Shown piece after piece: positions 7,703 through 14,854 of a stretch of DNA of 20,513 nucleotides. How positions within the stretch are numbered: position 1 is the stretch's first letter; each line of letters starts with the position of its first letter. The notes under the pieces are model-generated. The model worked only from the letters and a program-made list of their open reading frames with translations. It ran no database searches and was not told the origin of the DNA. The stretch covers positions 17,094-37,606 of the forward strand of contig DYMW01000002.1 in the NCBI GenBank assembly GCA_020721385.1. The letters are read 5' to 3'. The DNA comes from Sulfurovum sp. (lineage in GTDB: Bacteria > Campylobacterota > Campylobacteria > Campylobacterales > Sulfurovaceae). Position numbers and translations under genes: made by a program.

Positions 7703-7768
7703 AAATAGCCTATAGAGTCTCTTATTTATACCACTTTTGAGGTAAAATAAATATGATTATGTTAAATA

Positions 7769-8392
7769 TTATTTAACAATTTTTAAAATCTCTCTTAAAT
7801 CTTTCACATCAATACAATGGGTTGCCGCTTCACGTAAAATTGGTTTGGCACAAAAAGCCACCCTTGTAGAGGCGTGTTCAAACATACTTAAATCATTTGC
7901 TCCATCTCCAACCACCAAGGTATCTTCTTTGCTAATGCCTAGTAAATTTTGTAAACGAACAATCATATCGCCTTTAGAAAAACCAAACATCATGTCTCCG
8001 CCTACTCGACCTGTTAAAATACCATTTTCATCGTGTAAAATATTCGAAAAATCTGCATCTATTCCCATTTTTTTTGTTGCAGGAGAGGTAGCATTTCTAA
8101 AACCACCTGAAAAACAAACCACTTTATATCCACGTGCTTGTAATCCTTTAATGGTCTCCTCTGCACCTTGCATCATGGGTAAATCTTGACAAATCTCATC
8201 CACTTTTGCTTTGGATAAACCTTTTAAAAGTGCCACACGCGTTGTAAGTGATTCAAAAAAATCCAACTCTCCTGCCATGGCACGTTCGGTAATGGCTGCT
8301 ACTTTCTCCTCTAATCCTAATGGTGCTGCCAAAAAATCAATGGTCTCGCCATCCATCAAGGTTGAATCAAAATCAAATACAGCTAATTTCAT
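7769..8392 (-). CDS. serB: phosphoserine phosphatase
   Basis: A 207-residue HAD-superfamily phosphatase that makes L-serine from phosphoserine, the last step of serine synthesis. The catalytic DFDSTLMDGE is at the N-terminus (nucleophile Asp7, acid/base Asp9), motif II Ser95 is in CFSGGF, motif III Lys140 in FSKGDM, and motif IV GDGANDLSM at 162-170. The E-x-x-x-x-x cap typical of SerB (ERAMAGELDF) is present, which favours SerB over other HAD enzymes. There is no ACT domain, as in other short bacterial forms. AGGA lies seven bases before the ATG. It is transcribed divergently from metF through an overlapping promoter pair. Confidence 0.94.
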   Translation of the reverse strand: MKLAVFDFDSTLMDGETIDFLAAPLGLEEKVAAITERAMAGELDFFESLTTRVALLKGLSKAKVDEICQDLPMMQGAEETIKGLQARGYKVVCFSGGFRNATSPATKKMGIDADFSNILHDENGILTGRVGGDMMFGFSKGDMIVRLQNLLGISKEDTLVVGDGANDLSMFEHASTRVAFCAKPILREAATHCIDVKDLREILKIVK

Positions 8393-8422
8393 ACTTTATC
8401 CTACTTTTTTGTTAAATTTTGA

Positions 8423-8432
8423 TAGAATTATA
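8423..8432. promoter_or_regulatory. overlapping divergent -10 boxes of metF (+) and serB (-)
   Basis: In the 71-base gap between the two divergent genes, the plus strand carries an extended -10 for metF (TG at 8420-8421, TAGAAT at 8423-8428) and the minus strand a perfect -10 for serB (TATAAT at 8432-8427). The two hexamers share two base pairs, so polymerase can occupy only one at a time. Spacing from each to its start codon is 30-40 bases, which fits both genes. Confidence 0.55.
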
Positions 8433-8463
8433 ACCAATTAATAGTTAGGATTAAAATATATTT

Positions 8464-9387
8464 ATGTTTGATAATTTTTATAAAAAACTTCACAGTAACA
8501 AACCTTTTATTACCGTAGAAATAACCCCTCCACATGGTGCTTCCATCGATGCTATTATCGAAAAAATTGAATCTATAAAACTGCATGAAAAAGTAGCAGG
8601 TTTTTCTGTGACTGATAATCCTTTGGCTCAACTCAAAATGTCTGGTGTACTCTCGGCAATTAAAGTACAACAATATTTTCATAAACCTGCCATTGCGACC
8701 ATGAGTATGCGGGACAAAAACAAACTCTCATTACAATCAACCCTTTTAGGTGCCAATGATTTTAATTTACGGTGTATTCTTGCACTCACAGGTGACCCTG
8801 CAAAATTTTCTGACCAACCAGAAGTTAAGGGCGTATTGGAGCGAGACTCAACCCTGCTTCTTAGTATTATTTACCATCTTAACAATGGCGTAGACTACAG
8901 CAATAAAGAACTTAATCCAAAACCAAAACCCATCTATCCTTTTGCTGTCTCAAACTCTTATGCCAAAGATATGCGTCACATTAAAAAGAAAATGCTTAAA
9001 AAACTCAATTATGGTGCAAGAGGCATTATTACGCAACCTGTTTATGATTTGGAAAATGCCAAAGAACTCCTAGAGATATTTGAAGAGGCAAAAACCCAAA
9101 GTGTGCGTGAAACAGCCAAAGATGCTGAACTTATCTTAGGACAATTTCCTGTGGTACGTGCTAGAACTGCCAACTTTATTTCAGACAAAGTGCCAGGAAT
9201 TACAGTTCCTAAAGAAATTATTGATGAAATGAATTTAGCAGCTATGGATGGAGCCGATAAAGAACAAGAGATAGGATTTAATATCTCAAAAACACTCTTT
9301 GATGGAATTATGAAACTGCACCCAAAAGTACACCTTATGACACACAATCGATTTGACTTATGTGCCGACTTAATTGGGGACAATTAA
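8464..9387 (+). CDS. metF: methylenetetrahydrofolate reductase
   Basis: A 307-residue flavoenzyme that reduces 5,10-methylene-THF to 5-methyl-THF for methionine synthesis. The TIM-barrel signatures are visible: Glu19 in VEITPPHG, DNPLAQLKMS (51-60), RDKNKLSLQS (83-92), LTGDP (108-112) and ITQPVYD (189-195). The pattern is nearer to the reductase half of the Bacillus YitJ type than to E. coli MetF (FEFFPP). The ATG at 8464 is the only start possible in frame because a stop lies four codons upstream; its ribosome binding site TAGGA is unusually far away (about 13 bases), so initiation may be weak. It is followed after 52 bases by the FUN14-family gene with its own -10 box. Confidence 0.93.
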   Translation: MFDNFYKKLHSNKPFITVEITPPHGASIDAIIEKIESIKLHEKVAGFSVTDNPLAQLKMSGVLSAIKVQQYFHKPAIATMSMRDKNKLSLQSTLLGANDFNLRCILALTGDPAKFSDQPEVKGVLERDSTLLLSIIYHLNNGVDYSNKELNPKPKPIYPFAVSNSYAKDMRHIKKKMLKKLNYGARGIITQPVYDLENAKELLEIFEEAKTQSVRETAKDAELILGQFPVVRARTANFISDKVPGITVPKEIIDEMNLAAMDGADKEQEIGFNISKTLFDGIMKLHPKVHLMTHNRFDLCADLIGDN

Positions 9388-9403
9388 TCCACAATATTTA
9401 AGA

Positions 9404-9409
9404 TATAAT
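9404..9409 (+). promoter_or_regulatory. -10 box upstream of the FUN14-family gene and lpxB
   Basis: TATAAT at 9404-9409 is a perfect -10 hexamer 30 bases before the ATG at 9440. There is no convincing -35 box. It would let the FUN14-like gene and lpxB be transcribed apart from metF. Confidence 0.45.
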
Positions 9410-9439
9410 ATCAATAAAAAAACAAAAGGTTAGTATAGA

Positions 9440-9829
9440 ATGAACGAACATCAATCCGTCCATGATTTAGGAAGATATCAAAGTGATAGTGCCGTATATA
9501 AAGACGGTATAGAGTCTGTAGGAACATCGGGATTTCCATTTTTAGAAATGGGTACAAGCTTTGTTATTGGTTTGGCCATCGGCTATTTTTTGAAAAAAAG
9601 TTTTAAGTTTCTTCTTTTACTTTTAGGTCTTGGTCTGGTTATTTTATTTGTGCTTGAATCGAAAGGAACCATTACCGTTGATGACCAAGTTATTCAAAAT
9701 GGTGTCTCTTCTGGGGTAAGTACCTTTCAATCTTTTATTGATATGATTAAAACAAGACTCTCACACATGGAATTAAGTACAGGTGCTGGTGCTATTGCAG
9801 GTTTTTTTGTGGGTCTAAAATTTGGTTAA
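9440..9829 (+). CDS. FUN14-family membrane protein
   Basis: A 129-residue protein with about 35 polar residues and then the FUN14 pattern: a Gly-rich helix GTSFVIGLAIGYFLKK (38-53), a strongly hydrophobic helix (56-72) ending in LESKGTITVD, an amphipathic stretch (90-110), and a final Gly-rich helix GAGAIAGFFVGLKFG. FUN14-domain proteins occur in many bacteria and archaea with no established bacterial function; the eukaryotic FUNDC1 is a mitophagy receptor, which says little here. It lies 3 bases before lpxB, so the two are co-translated or at least co-transcribed, hinting at an envelope role. The ribosome binding site is AAAGG about ten bases before the ATG. Confidence 0.8.
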   Translation: MNEHQSVHDLGRYQSDSAVYKDGIESVGTSGFPFLEMGTSFVIGLAIGYFLKKSFKFLLLLLGLGLVILFVLESKGTITVDDQVIQNGVSSGVSTFQSFIDMIKTRLSHMELSTGAGAIAGFFVGLKFG

Positions 9830-9832
9830 TAA

Positions 9833-10885
9833 ATGAAAATTTTGGTCTCGGCTCTTGAACCCTCTTCTAATCTTCACTTAAAAGAGGTTCTTAAACATAC
9901 CCAAAATGTAGAATTGTTGGGTATATTTGACAAATCTTTAGGCAATCCCCTTTATGACATTAGTGATATGGCAATTATGGGTGTAGTGGATGCCATTAAA
10001 AAATTACAATGGTTTTTTAAAGTCGCTGACAAAATGGTAGAATTGGCAAAAGATGCCGATAAAATTCTACTCATGGACTCTTCAGGATTTAACTTACCCC
10101 TTGCGAAAAAACTTAAAACTGCTTATCCTGACAAAGAGATTGTCTATTATATTCTTCCTCAAATTTGGGCAAGTCGCCCTAAACGGGCTAAAAAATTGGA
10201 ACGCTATTGTGATAAACTTTTAGGGATATTGCCTTTTGAAGTCAATTACTATCAGAGTAAAGCCCAATATGTCGGTCACCCCCTACTGGATGAAATCACA
10301 ATTAATGGATGTGACGACTTTAGTCCCACAAAAAAGCAAAACACCATTGCTTTCATGCCTGGAAGCAGAAAAAGTGAAATTTCAAAATTGCTCCCAATTT
10401 TTAAAGAAGTACGCCAAAAACTCTTGAATAAAAGAGCTCTTTTAATTATTCCACACACCTTTTCAGATGAAAAAATAAAAAGCTTTTATGGCGATATATC
10501 CGAATTTGAAATAGTAAAAGAGACCCATAAAGCATTGGCTCAATCGGAATTTGCCTTTATCTGCTCAGGTACAGCCACCTTAGAATCGGCTCTTATTGGT
10601 ACGCCATTTACGCTTGGGTATATTGCTAAAAAAATTGACTTTTTTATTGCTACAAAACTCTTAAACATTACCCATGTAGGCTTGACCAATATTATTTTAA
10701 CCCATTACAACAACACAACGCTTCACAATGAGTTACTACAAGAAGAGGTCACTGTAGAAAATCTACTCAAAGAGTATTATCAAACCGATAGAACCATTTT
10801 TATGCAAAAAGCCCAAGAGTTAAGAGCCTATCTTGCACATGGTAGTTCTAAAAATGTGGCTCAAATTTTGGAACAAGATTTATAA
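9833..10885 (+). CDS. lpxB: lipid-A-disaccharide synthase
   Basis: A 350-residue peripheral membrane glycosyltransferase (GT19) joining UDP-2,3-diacylglucosamine and lipid X into the lipid A disaccharide. Recognised by the N-terminal ALEPSSNLHLKEVL, the Campylobacterota version of the usual GExSGD motif; MDSSGFN (81-87, with Asp82); YYILPQIWAS (105-114); YVGHPLLDEI (146-155); FMPGSRKSEI (174-183); and CSGTATLESALIGTPF near 240. The second motif reads SSGF where many homologues have SPDF or APDF. Length is slightly below the usual 360-385. It starts 3 bases after the FUN14-like gene without a strong ribosome binding site, so it is probably translationally coupled. Its last two codons, TTA TAA, overlap those of ftsK on the other strand. 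Confidence 0.95.
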   Translation: MKILVSALEPSSNLHLKEVLKHTQNVELLGIFDKSLGNPLYDISDMAIMGVVDAIKKLQWFFKVADKMVELAKDADKILLMDSSGFNLPLAKKLKTAYPDKEIVYYILPQIWASRPKRAKKLERYCDKLLGILPFEVNYYQSKAQYVGHPLLDEITINGCDDFSPTKKQNTIAFMPGSRKSEISKLLPIFKEVRQKLLNKRALLIIPHTFSDEKIKSFYGDISEFEIVKETHKALAQSEFAFICSGTATLESALIGTPFTLGYIAKKIDFFIATKLLNITHVGLTNIILTHYNNTTLHNELLQEEVTVENLLKEYYQTDRTIFMQKAQELRAYLAHGSSKNVAQILEQDL

Positions 10886-10893
10886 TAAAATCT
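10876..10893. terminator. weak dyad over the lpxB/ftsK convergent stops
   Basis: AGATTT (10876-10881) and AAATCT (10888-10893) form a 6-bp dyad with a 6-base loop that covers both stop codons. Downstream on the plus strand the sequence is pyrimidine-rich (CTCTTTGTCCCTTATTATT). It is AU-rich and weak, but no better terminator was seen between these converging genes. Confidence 0.25.
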
Positions 10894-13150
10894 CTCTTTG
10901 TCCCTTATTATTAGGCGTAGATAAAACCCCCATCTCTTGAAGTTGTTCAATAATATTGGCTGAGCGGTTATACCCTATTTGTAGCTTTCGTTGTAAATAA
11001 GAGATGGATGTTTTTTTATCGGTCAATATAATCTCTTTTGCCTCTTCATAAAGTTCATCTAAGTCACCCATTACACCAATACCTGAAAACATACCTCCCT
11101 CCTCTTTAATCAAATAACGTTCATTATATTCAGGAGCTCGTTGTGCTTTTAAAAATTCGACTATCTCTTCAATCTCCTCTTCCGAGTTCCATGGAGCATG
11201 AATTCTCACCAAACCATTGCTACCTGGAGGGGTAAACAGAGCATCTCCTTTTCCTAAAAGCCTATCCGCACCCAAGGCATCTAAAATTACTTTAGAGTCT
11301 ATTCGTTGTCCTACTCTATAACTTAATCGTGAAGGAAGATTGGCTTTAATTAATCCTGTAACGACATCAACACTCGGACGCTGAGTGGCAACAATCAGGT
11401 GAATCCCACTTGCCCGTGCCATTTGTGCCAACCTTGCAACAGAGTATTCAACCTCTTTTCCCCCATTCATCATCAAATCTGCCAACTCATCAATGACCAC
11501 CACAATAAAAGGTAGTGTATTGCCACCATTTTTTTTCATCTTCTCATTATAGTTATCAATGTTTTTAGTTCGACTCTCTGCCATCATTTTATAACGACGC
11601 TCCATCTCTGCTACCATATTCGATAACGCAGCAATTGCTTTGGCTGCATCAGTAATAACTGGTGTAATAAGATGAGGAATATCATTATAAATAGAAAACT
11701 CCAACATCTTAGGGTCAATAAGCATCAATTTAAGATGATCAGGGTCATTTCGATAAAGTAACGACAAAATCATGGCATTAATACCTACTGATTTTCCTGA
11801 ACCCGTTGTCCCTGCAATCAGTAAATGGGGTAACCTTTTTAAATCGGTAATAAACGCATTGCCAACAATGTCTTTTCCCAAAGCAATCGTGAGTGGTGAT
11901 TTGGAAGTTGTAAAAATTTTATCTTCTAAAATCTCTCGTAAATAAATGGTATCAAACGTTTCATTGGGTATCTCAATACCAATAACATCCCGACCAGGAA
12001 TGGGGGCTTGAATACGAATGGTTTCCGCTCTAAGTGCCATGGCTAAATCATCTTGAAGGCTTAAAATCTTAGAAACTTTTACATTGGGTGCGGGTTTGAA
12101 TTCAAAGGTTGTTACCAAAGGTCCACTATAAATATCCATCACTTCACCAGAAATTTTAAACTGTGCCAATTTCTCTAAAAGTTCATGTACTTTTCTATCT
12201 ATCTCCTCTTCATTCACTTTTCGAGCGACTTTAGGAGGCTTTTCTAAAAACTCTAATTTGGGTAGAAGAAAATCTTTTGGTGTCTCGATTTCACCCCGTT
12301 CAAGCTCATCTAATAATTGACGATTTTGAGCCAACTCTTCAATAATTTTAACTGAAGTGGTAGGAAATATCTCTATTGACTCGAAATCTTGAGTCTCTTC
12401 CACTTCATTCAAAGGAGTAATAGACTCTACTGCCTTGGGTTCTTTACTATTGACTCTTGTTGAGGTAATGGCAATTTTTTCAATATCATCAAGTGAACGA
12501 TCTTCAAGCATATTTTCTATTGTTTTTTTAGGTACTGTTTTCTTGTTATGCACAATTTTTTTAGGGACTGTGGGACTAGTTTGGGTAATGTTTCGGTTTC
12601 TTCTTTGTGCAATAATGGTGGTCATTACCTCTGTGCTGTTTTTATCAAAAAATGGATTTTCTATTTTAGACAACAACTTTTTCATATTTTCAAGAAAATA
12701 TTGTTTAACCATCATCAACTTTCGTTGCATTGAAGCAAAGTTGGGGATTTCATCCAGTATCAAGACCATGGCAATCATATAGGTTAACATCCATAGTAAC
12801 CATAACCCTGCTTTTCCAATATAGGGAATAAGAAAATCATACAGTGTTATTCCAATATTTCCTGTATAATAAATCTCAAAAATCAATGGTTGTAAAATAA
12901 TTAATGAAACAAAAAACATAATCCAACCAACAAAAAAATCTTTATTTTTTAATAATTTTTTATTGTTATAAAGACGATATAAAGGGTAGATAAAAATAAG
13001 CAAATCAATATAAGCAAGATAACCAAAAAATTTAATATTTCCTTCCCCATAAATTTTACCAATGTGACCAACCATTTCAGTAGAATGAAAAATAGTTGAG
13101 AATGCCCCATAGATAAAAAGTATAAAAGCTGTAATAATAATGATATGCAC
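10880..13150 (-). CDS. ftsK: DNA translocase FtsK
   Basis: A 756-residue septal DNA pump that moves chromosome ends and activates Xer recombination at dif during division. The N-terminus has four membrane helices (about 2-19, 43-61, 73-92, 112-133), as in FtsK/SpoIIIE. A charged linker (about 140-300) follows, then the alpha and beta motor domains with Walker A GTTGSGKS (447-454) and Walker B VVVIDEL (Asp554-Glu555). The C-terminal winged-helix gamma domain (about 690-756, SISYLQRKLQIGYNRSANIIEQL) reads polarity sequences and contacts the recombinase; in Campylobacterota the partner is usually a single XerH. The start codon is GTG (13150-13148), well supported by GAGGAG five bases upstream. 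A perfect TATAAT lies 25 bases before it. The gene converges on lpxB with a 6-base overlap. Confidence 0.97.
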   Translation of the reverse strand: MHIIIITAFILFIYGAFSTIFHSTEMVGHIGKIYGEGNIKFFGYLAYIDLLIFIYPLYRLYNNKKLLKNKDFFVGWIMFFVSLIILQPLIFEIYYTGNIGITLYDFLIPYIGKAGLWLLWMLTYMIAMVLILDEIPNFASMQRKLMMVKQYFLENMKKLLSKIENPFFDKNSTEVMTTIIAQRRNRNITQTSPTVPKKIVHNKKTVPKKTIENMLEDRSLDDIEKIAITSTRVNSKEPKAVESITPLNEVEETQDFESIEIFPTTSVKIIEELAQNRQLLDELERGEIETPKDFLLPKLEFLEKPPKVARKVNEEEIDRKVHELLEKLAQFKISGEVMDIYSGPLVTTFEFKPAPNVKVSKILSLQDDLAMALRAETIRIQAPIPGRDVIGIEIPNETFDTIYLREILEDKIFTTSKSPLTIALGKDIVGNAFITDLKRLPHLLIAGTTGSGKSVGINAMILSLLYRNDPDHLKLMLIDPKMLEFSIYNDIPHLITPVITDAAKAIAALSNMVAEMERRYKMMAESRTKNIDNYNEKMKKNGGNTLPFIVVVIDELADLMMNGGKEVEYSVARLAQMARASGIHLIVATQRPSVDVVTGLIKANLPSRLSYRVGQRIDSKVILDALGADRLLGKGDALFTPPGSNGLVRIHAPWNSEEEIEEIVEFLKAQRAPEYNERYLIKEEGGMFSGIGVMGDLDELYEEAKEIILTDKKTSISYLQRKLQIGYNRSANIIEQLQEMGVLSTPNNKGQREILL

Positions 13151-13160
13151 TAAAACTCCT

Positions 13161-13181
13161 CAATAATTTATTGAAATTATA
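13161..13181 (-). promoter_or_regulatory. ftsK promoter with a palindrome at the start site
   Basis: On the minus strand TATAAT (13181-13176) is a perfect -10 box. Between it and the GAGGAG ribosome binding site lies CAATAA-T-TTATTG (13161-13173), a 6-bp palindrome with a single central base that would cover the transcription start. The leader would be only about 20 bases. The palindrome could be an operator or chance in AT-rich DNA. Confidence 0.5.
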
Positions 13182-13281
13182 ACAAACTTTTATTCTATCT
13201 CTTTAAATATGCTTCTATTTTGCTCAAAATGCCTATTTCTTAGTGTTTAAAACGTTTTTTATTATTTTTTATGTTAAAAAC

Positions 13282-13310
13282 TTGTTTTTTTAAAAAAATA
13301 ATTGTAGAAT
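13282..13310 (+). promoter_or_regulatory. promoter of the HU gene
   Basis: TTGTTT (13282-13287), a 17-base A/T-only-rich spacer, and TAGAAT (13305-13310) make a good sigma70 promoter, about 30 bases before the HU start. The upstream DNA (13240-13300) is rich in T and A runs, like an UP element or curved DNA, fitting a strongly expressed gene. Confidence 0.6.
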
Positions 13311-13342
13311 GGATGATACATATTTTTACAAAGGATTAATTA

Positions 13343-13615
13343 ATGAAAAAAGCTGAATTTATCGATGCTGTAGCAGAGAAATCAGGTCTATCCAAAAAAG
13401 ACACGAATGAGGCTCTCAACGCTATTTTAGAAACCATTACTGAAGCTTTAAAAGGTGGAAAAACAGTTAGTTTTATTGGTTTTGGTTCATTCTCAACAGT
13501 AGAAAGATCTGCTAGAGAAGCAAGAGTTCCATTAACAGGAAAAAGCGTAATGATTCCTGCAAGAAAGGCTGTTAAATTTAAAGTTGGAAAATCTTTAAAA
13601 GATACAGTGGCATAA
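13343..13615 (+). CDS. hup: HU-family DNA-binding protein
   Basis: A 90-residue nucleoid protein that binds and bends DNA without strong sequence specificity, as a dimer. The helical N-terminus MKKAEFIDAVAEKSGLSKKD, the core VSFIGFGSFSTVERSAREAR, the flexible arm region with the intercalating Pro (VPLTGKSVMIPARKAVKFKVGKSLKD) and the usual 90-residue length are all present. AAAGGA lies 9 bases before the ATG. HU and IHF share the fold; the single gene and the arm sequence favour HU. It is transcribed away from ftsK and is followed by tRNA-Leu after 61 bases. Confidence 0.96.
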   Translation: MKKAEFIDAVAEKSGLSKKDTNEALNAILETITEALKGGKTVSFIGFGSFSTVERSAREARVPLTGKSVMIPARKAVKFKVGKSLKDTVA

Positions 13616-13633
13616 TTTAACATTACTTTAAGG

Positions 13634-13690
13634 TTTATCACTGTACAATGTCATTTCACTTCAATTAGTGAGATGTGCCACAGTGATGGA
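13634..13690 (+). promoter_or_regulatory. tRNA-Leu leader able to pair with the tRNA 5' end
   Basis: Bases 13634-13644 (TTTATCACTGT) can pair with 13680-13690 (ACAGTGATGGA) over 11 bp, two of them G-U, with 8 consecutive Watson-Crick pairs. The second arm lies in the acceptor and D-arm of the tRNA. Nested inside is a 9-bp hairpin (CATTTCACT 13652-13660, AGTGAGATG 13667-13675, one G-U) that ends one base before the tRNA. A -10-like TACAAT (13644-13649) also lies here, so the leader is only in the RNA if transcription begins upstream, for example at the HU promoter. Confidence 0.4.
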
Positions 13691-13761
13691 ACTGGTAGAC
13701 TTGGTAGACTCAAAATCTTCTGCTTTAGGGCGTGTCGGTTCGAATCCGACCTGTGGTACCA
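13677..13761 (+). tRNA. tRNA-Leu, anticodon CAA
   Basis: An 85-base class II tRNA with encoded CCA. The acceptor stem is GCCACAG (13677-13683) against CTGTGGT (13751-13757), with a G-U first pair; discriminator A at 13758 and CCA at 13759-13761. The anticodon loop is CTCAAAA with anticodon CAA at 13711-13713, reading UUG. The anticodon stem GTAGA/TCTTC contains one T-T mismatch. The long variable arm (TGC...GCG) and the T arm GTCGG-TTCGAAT-CCGAC are clear. A T-rich stretch follows without a clear hairpin. Confidence 0.96.
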
Positions 13762-13806
13762 CATCTTTTTTAATCTTCTTTTTTTATAAATTTAATCCTA
13801 TTTTTT

Positions 13807-13815
13807 TGCTATAAT
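13807..13815 (+). promoter_or_regulatory. extended -10 promoter of the ubiX-pdxJ operon
   Basis: TGCTATAAT (13807-13815) is a perfect extended -10 element directly behind a run of seven T residues, typical of Campylobacterota sigma70 promoters that lack a -35 box. The expected start is about 20 bases before the ubiX ribosome binding site AGGAAG. Confidence 0.65.
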
Positions 13816-13843
13816 CCTTCTAATAATTTATATTAGGAAGAAC

Positions 13844-14365
13844 ATGAAATTAGTCGTTGCCATTACAGGTGCCTCAGGTATAGAATTGGGCAAAAAATTT
13901 ATTCAATACCTCCCTAAACATATTGAAATACACATTATTACCTCCAACAATGCACTCACAGTCAACCATTTTGAACATCAGAATATTACCCTTCATGATA
14001 ACAGCAACATTGCAGCCTCTATTGCCTCAGGCTCATTTCAGGTCGATGTTACCGTAATTATCCCTTGTAGTATGAATACCTTAGCAAAAATCGCTTGTGG
14101 CATTGCTGACAACTTGGTCACACGCACAGCATCCGTTGCACTCAAAGAACAAAAGAAGTTACTTTTAGCCCCAAGAGAGATGCCTTTTTCCGCCATTGCT
14201 TTAGAAAATATGGAAAAATTGGCAAAACTAAATGTTATAATTGCACCTCCTGTTATGGGATACTACTCCCAATCACAAACCCTCGATGATATGGAACGAT
14301 TTTTAATTGGTAAATGGTACGATGTATTGGGAATAAAAAATGATTTATATGAAAGATGGCATTAA
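13844..14365 (+). CDS. ubiX: flavin prenyltransferase UbiX
   Basis: A 173-residue flavoprotein of the UbiX/Pad1 family that attaches a dimethylallyl group to FMN, giving the prenylated FMN cofactor used by UbiD decarboxylases in quinone synthesis. The glycine-rich VVAITGASGIELGKK at the N-terminus, the PCSMNTLAKIACGIADNLVTRTASVALKE segment that binds FMN, the LAPREMPF motif, and PPVMGYYSQSQTLDDM near the C-terminus are diagnostic. It is slightly shorter than the usual 185-200. AGGAAG precedes the ATG. First gene of a tight operon; coaD starts 3 bases after its stop. Confidence 0.94.
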   Translation: MKLVVAITGASGIELGKKFIQYLPKHIEIHIITSNNALTVNHFEHQNITLHDNSNIAASIASGSFQVDVTVIIPCSMNTLAKIACGIADNLVTRTASVALKEQKKLLLAPREMPFSAIALENMEKLAKLNVIIAPPVMGYYSQSQTLDDMERFLIGKWYDVLGIKNDLYERWH

Positions 14366-14368
14366 AAG

Positions 14369-14854
14369 ATGAAAACTACCCTAAGACGTGCAATTTATCC
14401 AGGTACCTTTGACCCCATTACCAATGGTCATTTAGACATCATTAAACGTGCTTGTGCCATGTTTGATGAGATTATTGTAGCCGTTGCGTATAATGAAGCT
14501 AAAAGCCCTATGTTCTCCCTTGACGAACGGATGAATATGGTTACAAAAGCAACTCAAAACTTTCCAAAAATCAAAGTCGTTCAATTCCACTCTTTATTGG
14601 TGACACTTTCTGATGAATTGGATGCCAATATTATTATACGAGGACTTCGAGCTGTTAGTGATTTTGAATATGAATTACAAATGGGCTATGCCAATGCTTC
14701 ACTAAAAAAAGAGCTAGAGACCATTTATCTTATGCCCAGTATTCAAAATGCTTTTATTAGTTCATCTGTTGTGCGTTCTATTTTACCTTTTAATGGGAAA
14801 ATAGCCCATCTTGTACCCGAAATAATACTTGATGATATACGGAGTAAATTGTAA
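14369..14854 (+). CDS. coaD: phosphopantetheine adenylyltransferase
   Basis: A 161-residue nucleotidyltransferase catalysing the next-to-last step of coenzyme A synthesis (4'-phosphopantetheine + ATP to dephospho-CoA). It has YPGTFDPITNGHLDII (10-25) with the TxGH nucleotide-binding motif at 18-21, RGLRAVSDFEYELQM in the middle, and ISSSVVR near residue 130. Length matches the family (about 160). The start follows the ubiX stop by 3 bases, and its stop codon overlaps the tmk start as TAATG. Confidence 0.96.
   Translation: MKTTLRRAIYPGTFDPITNGHLDIIKRACAMFDEIIVAVAYNEAKSPMFSLDERMNMVTKATQNFPKIKVVQFHSLLVTLSDELDANIIIRGLRAVSDFEYELQMGYANASLKKELETIYLMPSIQNAFISSSVVRSILPFNGKIAHLVPEIILDDIRSKL

Noticed and set aside
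8428..8682. 84-codon minus-strand frame over the metF start
   Set aside because: Antisense shadow of metF running into the divergent promoter; composition is not protein-like.
13336..13641. 101-codon minus-strand frame covering the HU gene
   Set aside because: Antisense to a complete HU gene with promoter and ribosome binding site; no recognisable domain of its own.
13677..13761. tRNA-Leu as an integration site for a mobile element
   Set aside because: No integrase gene, no second copy of the tRNA 3' end, and housekeeping genes on both sides.
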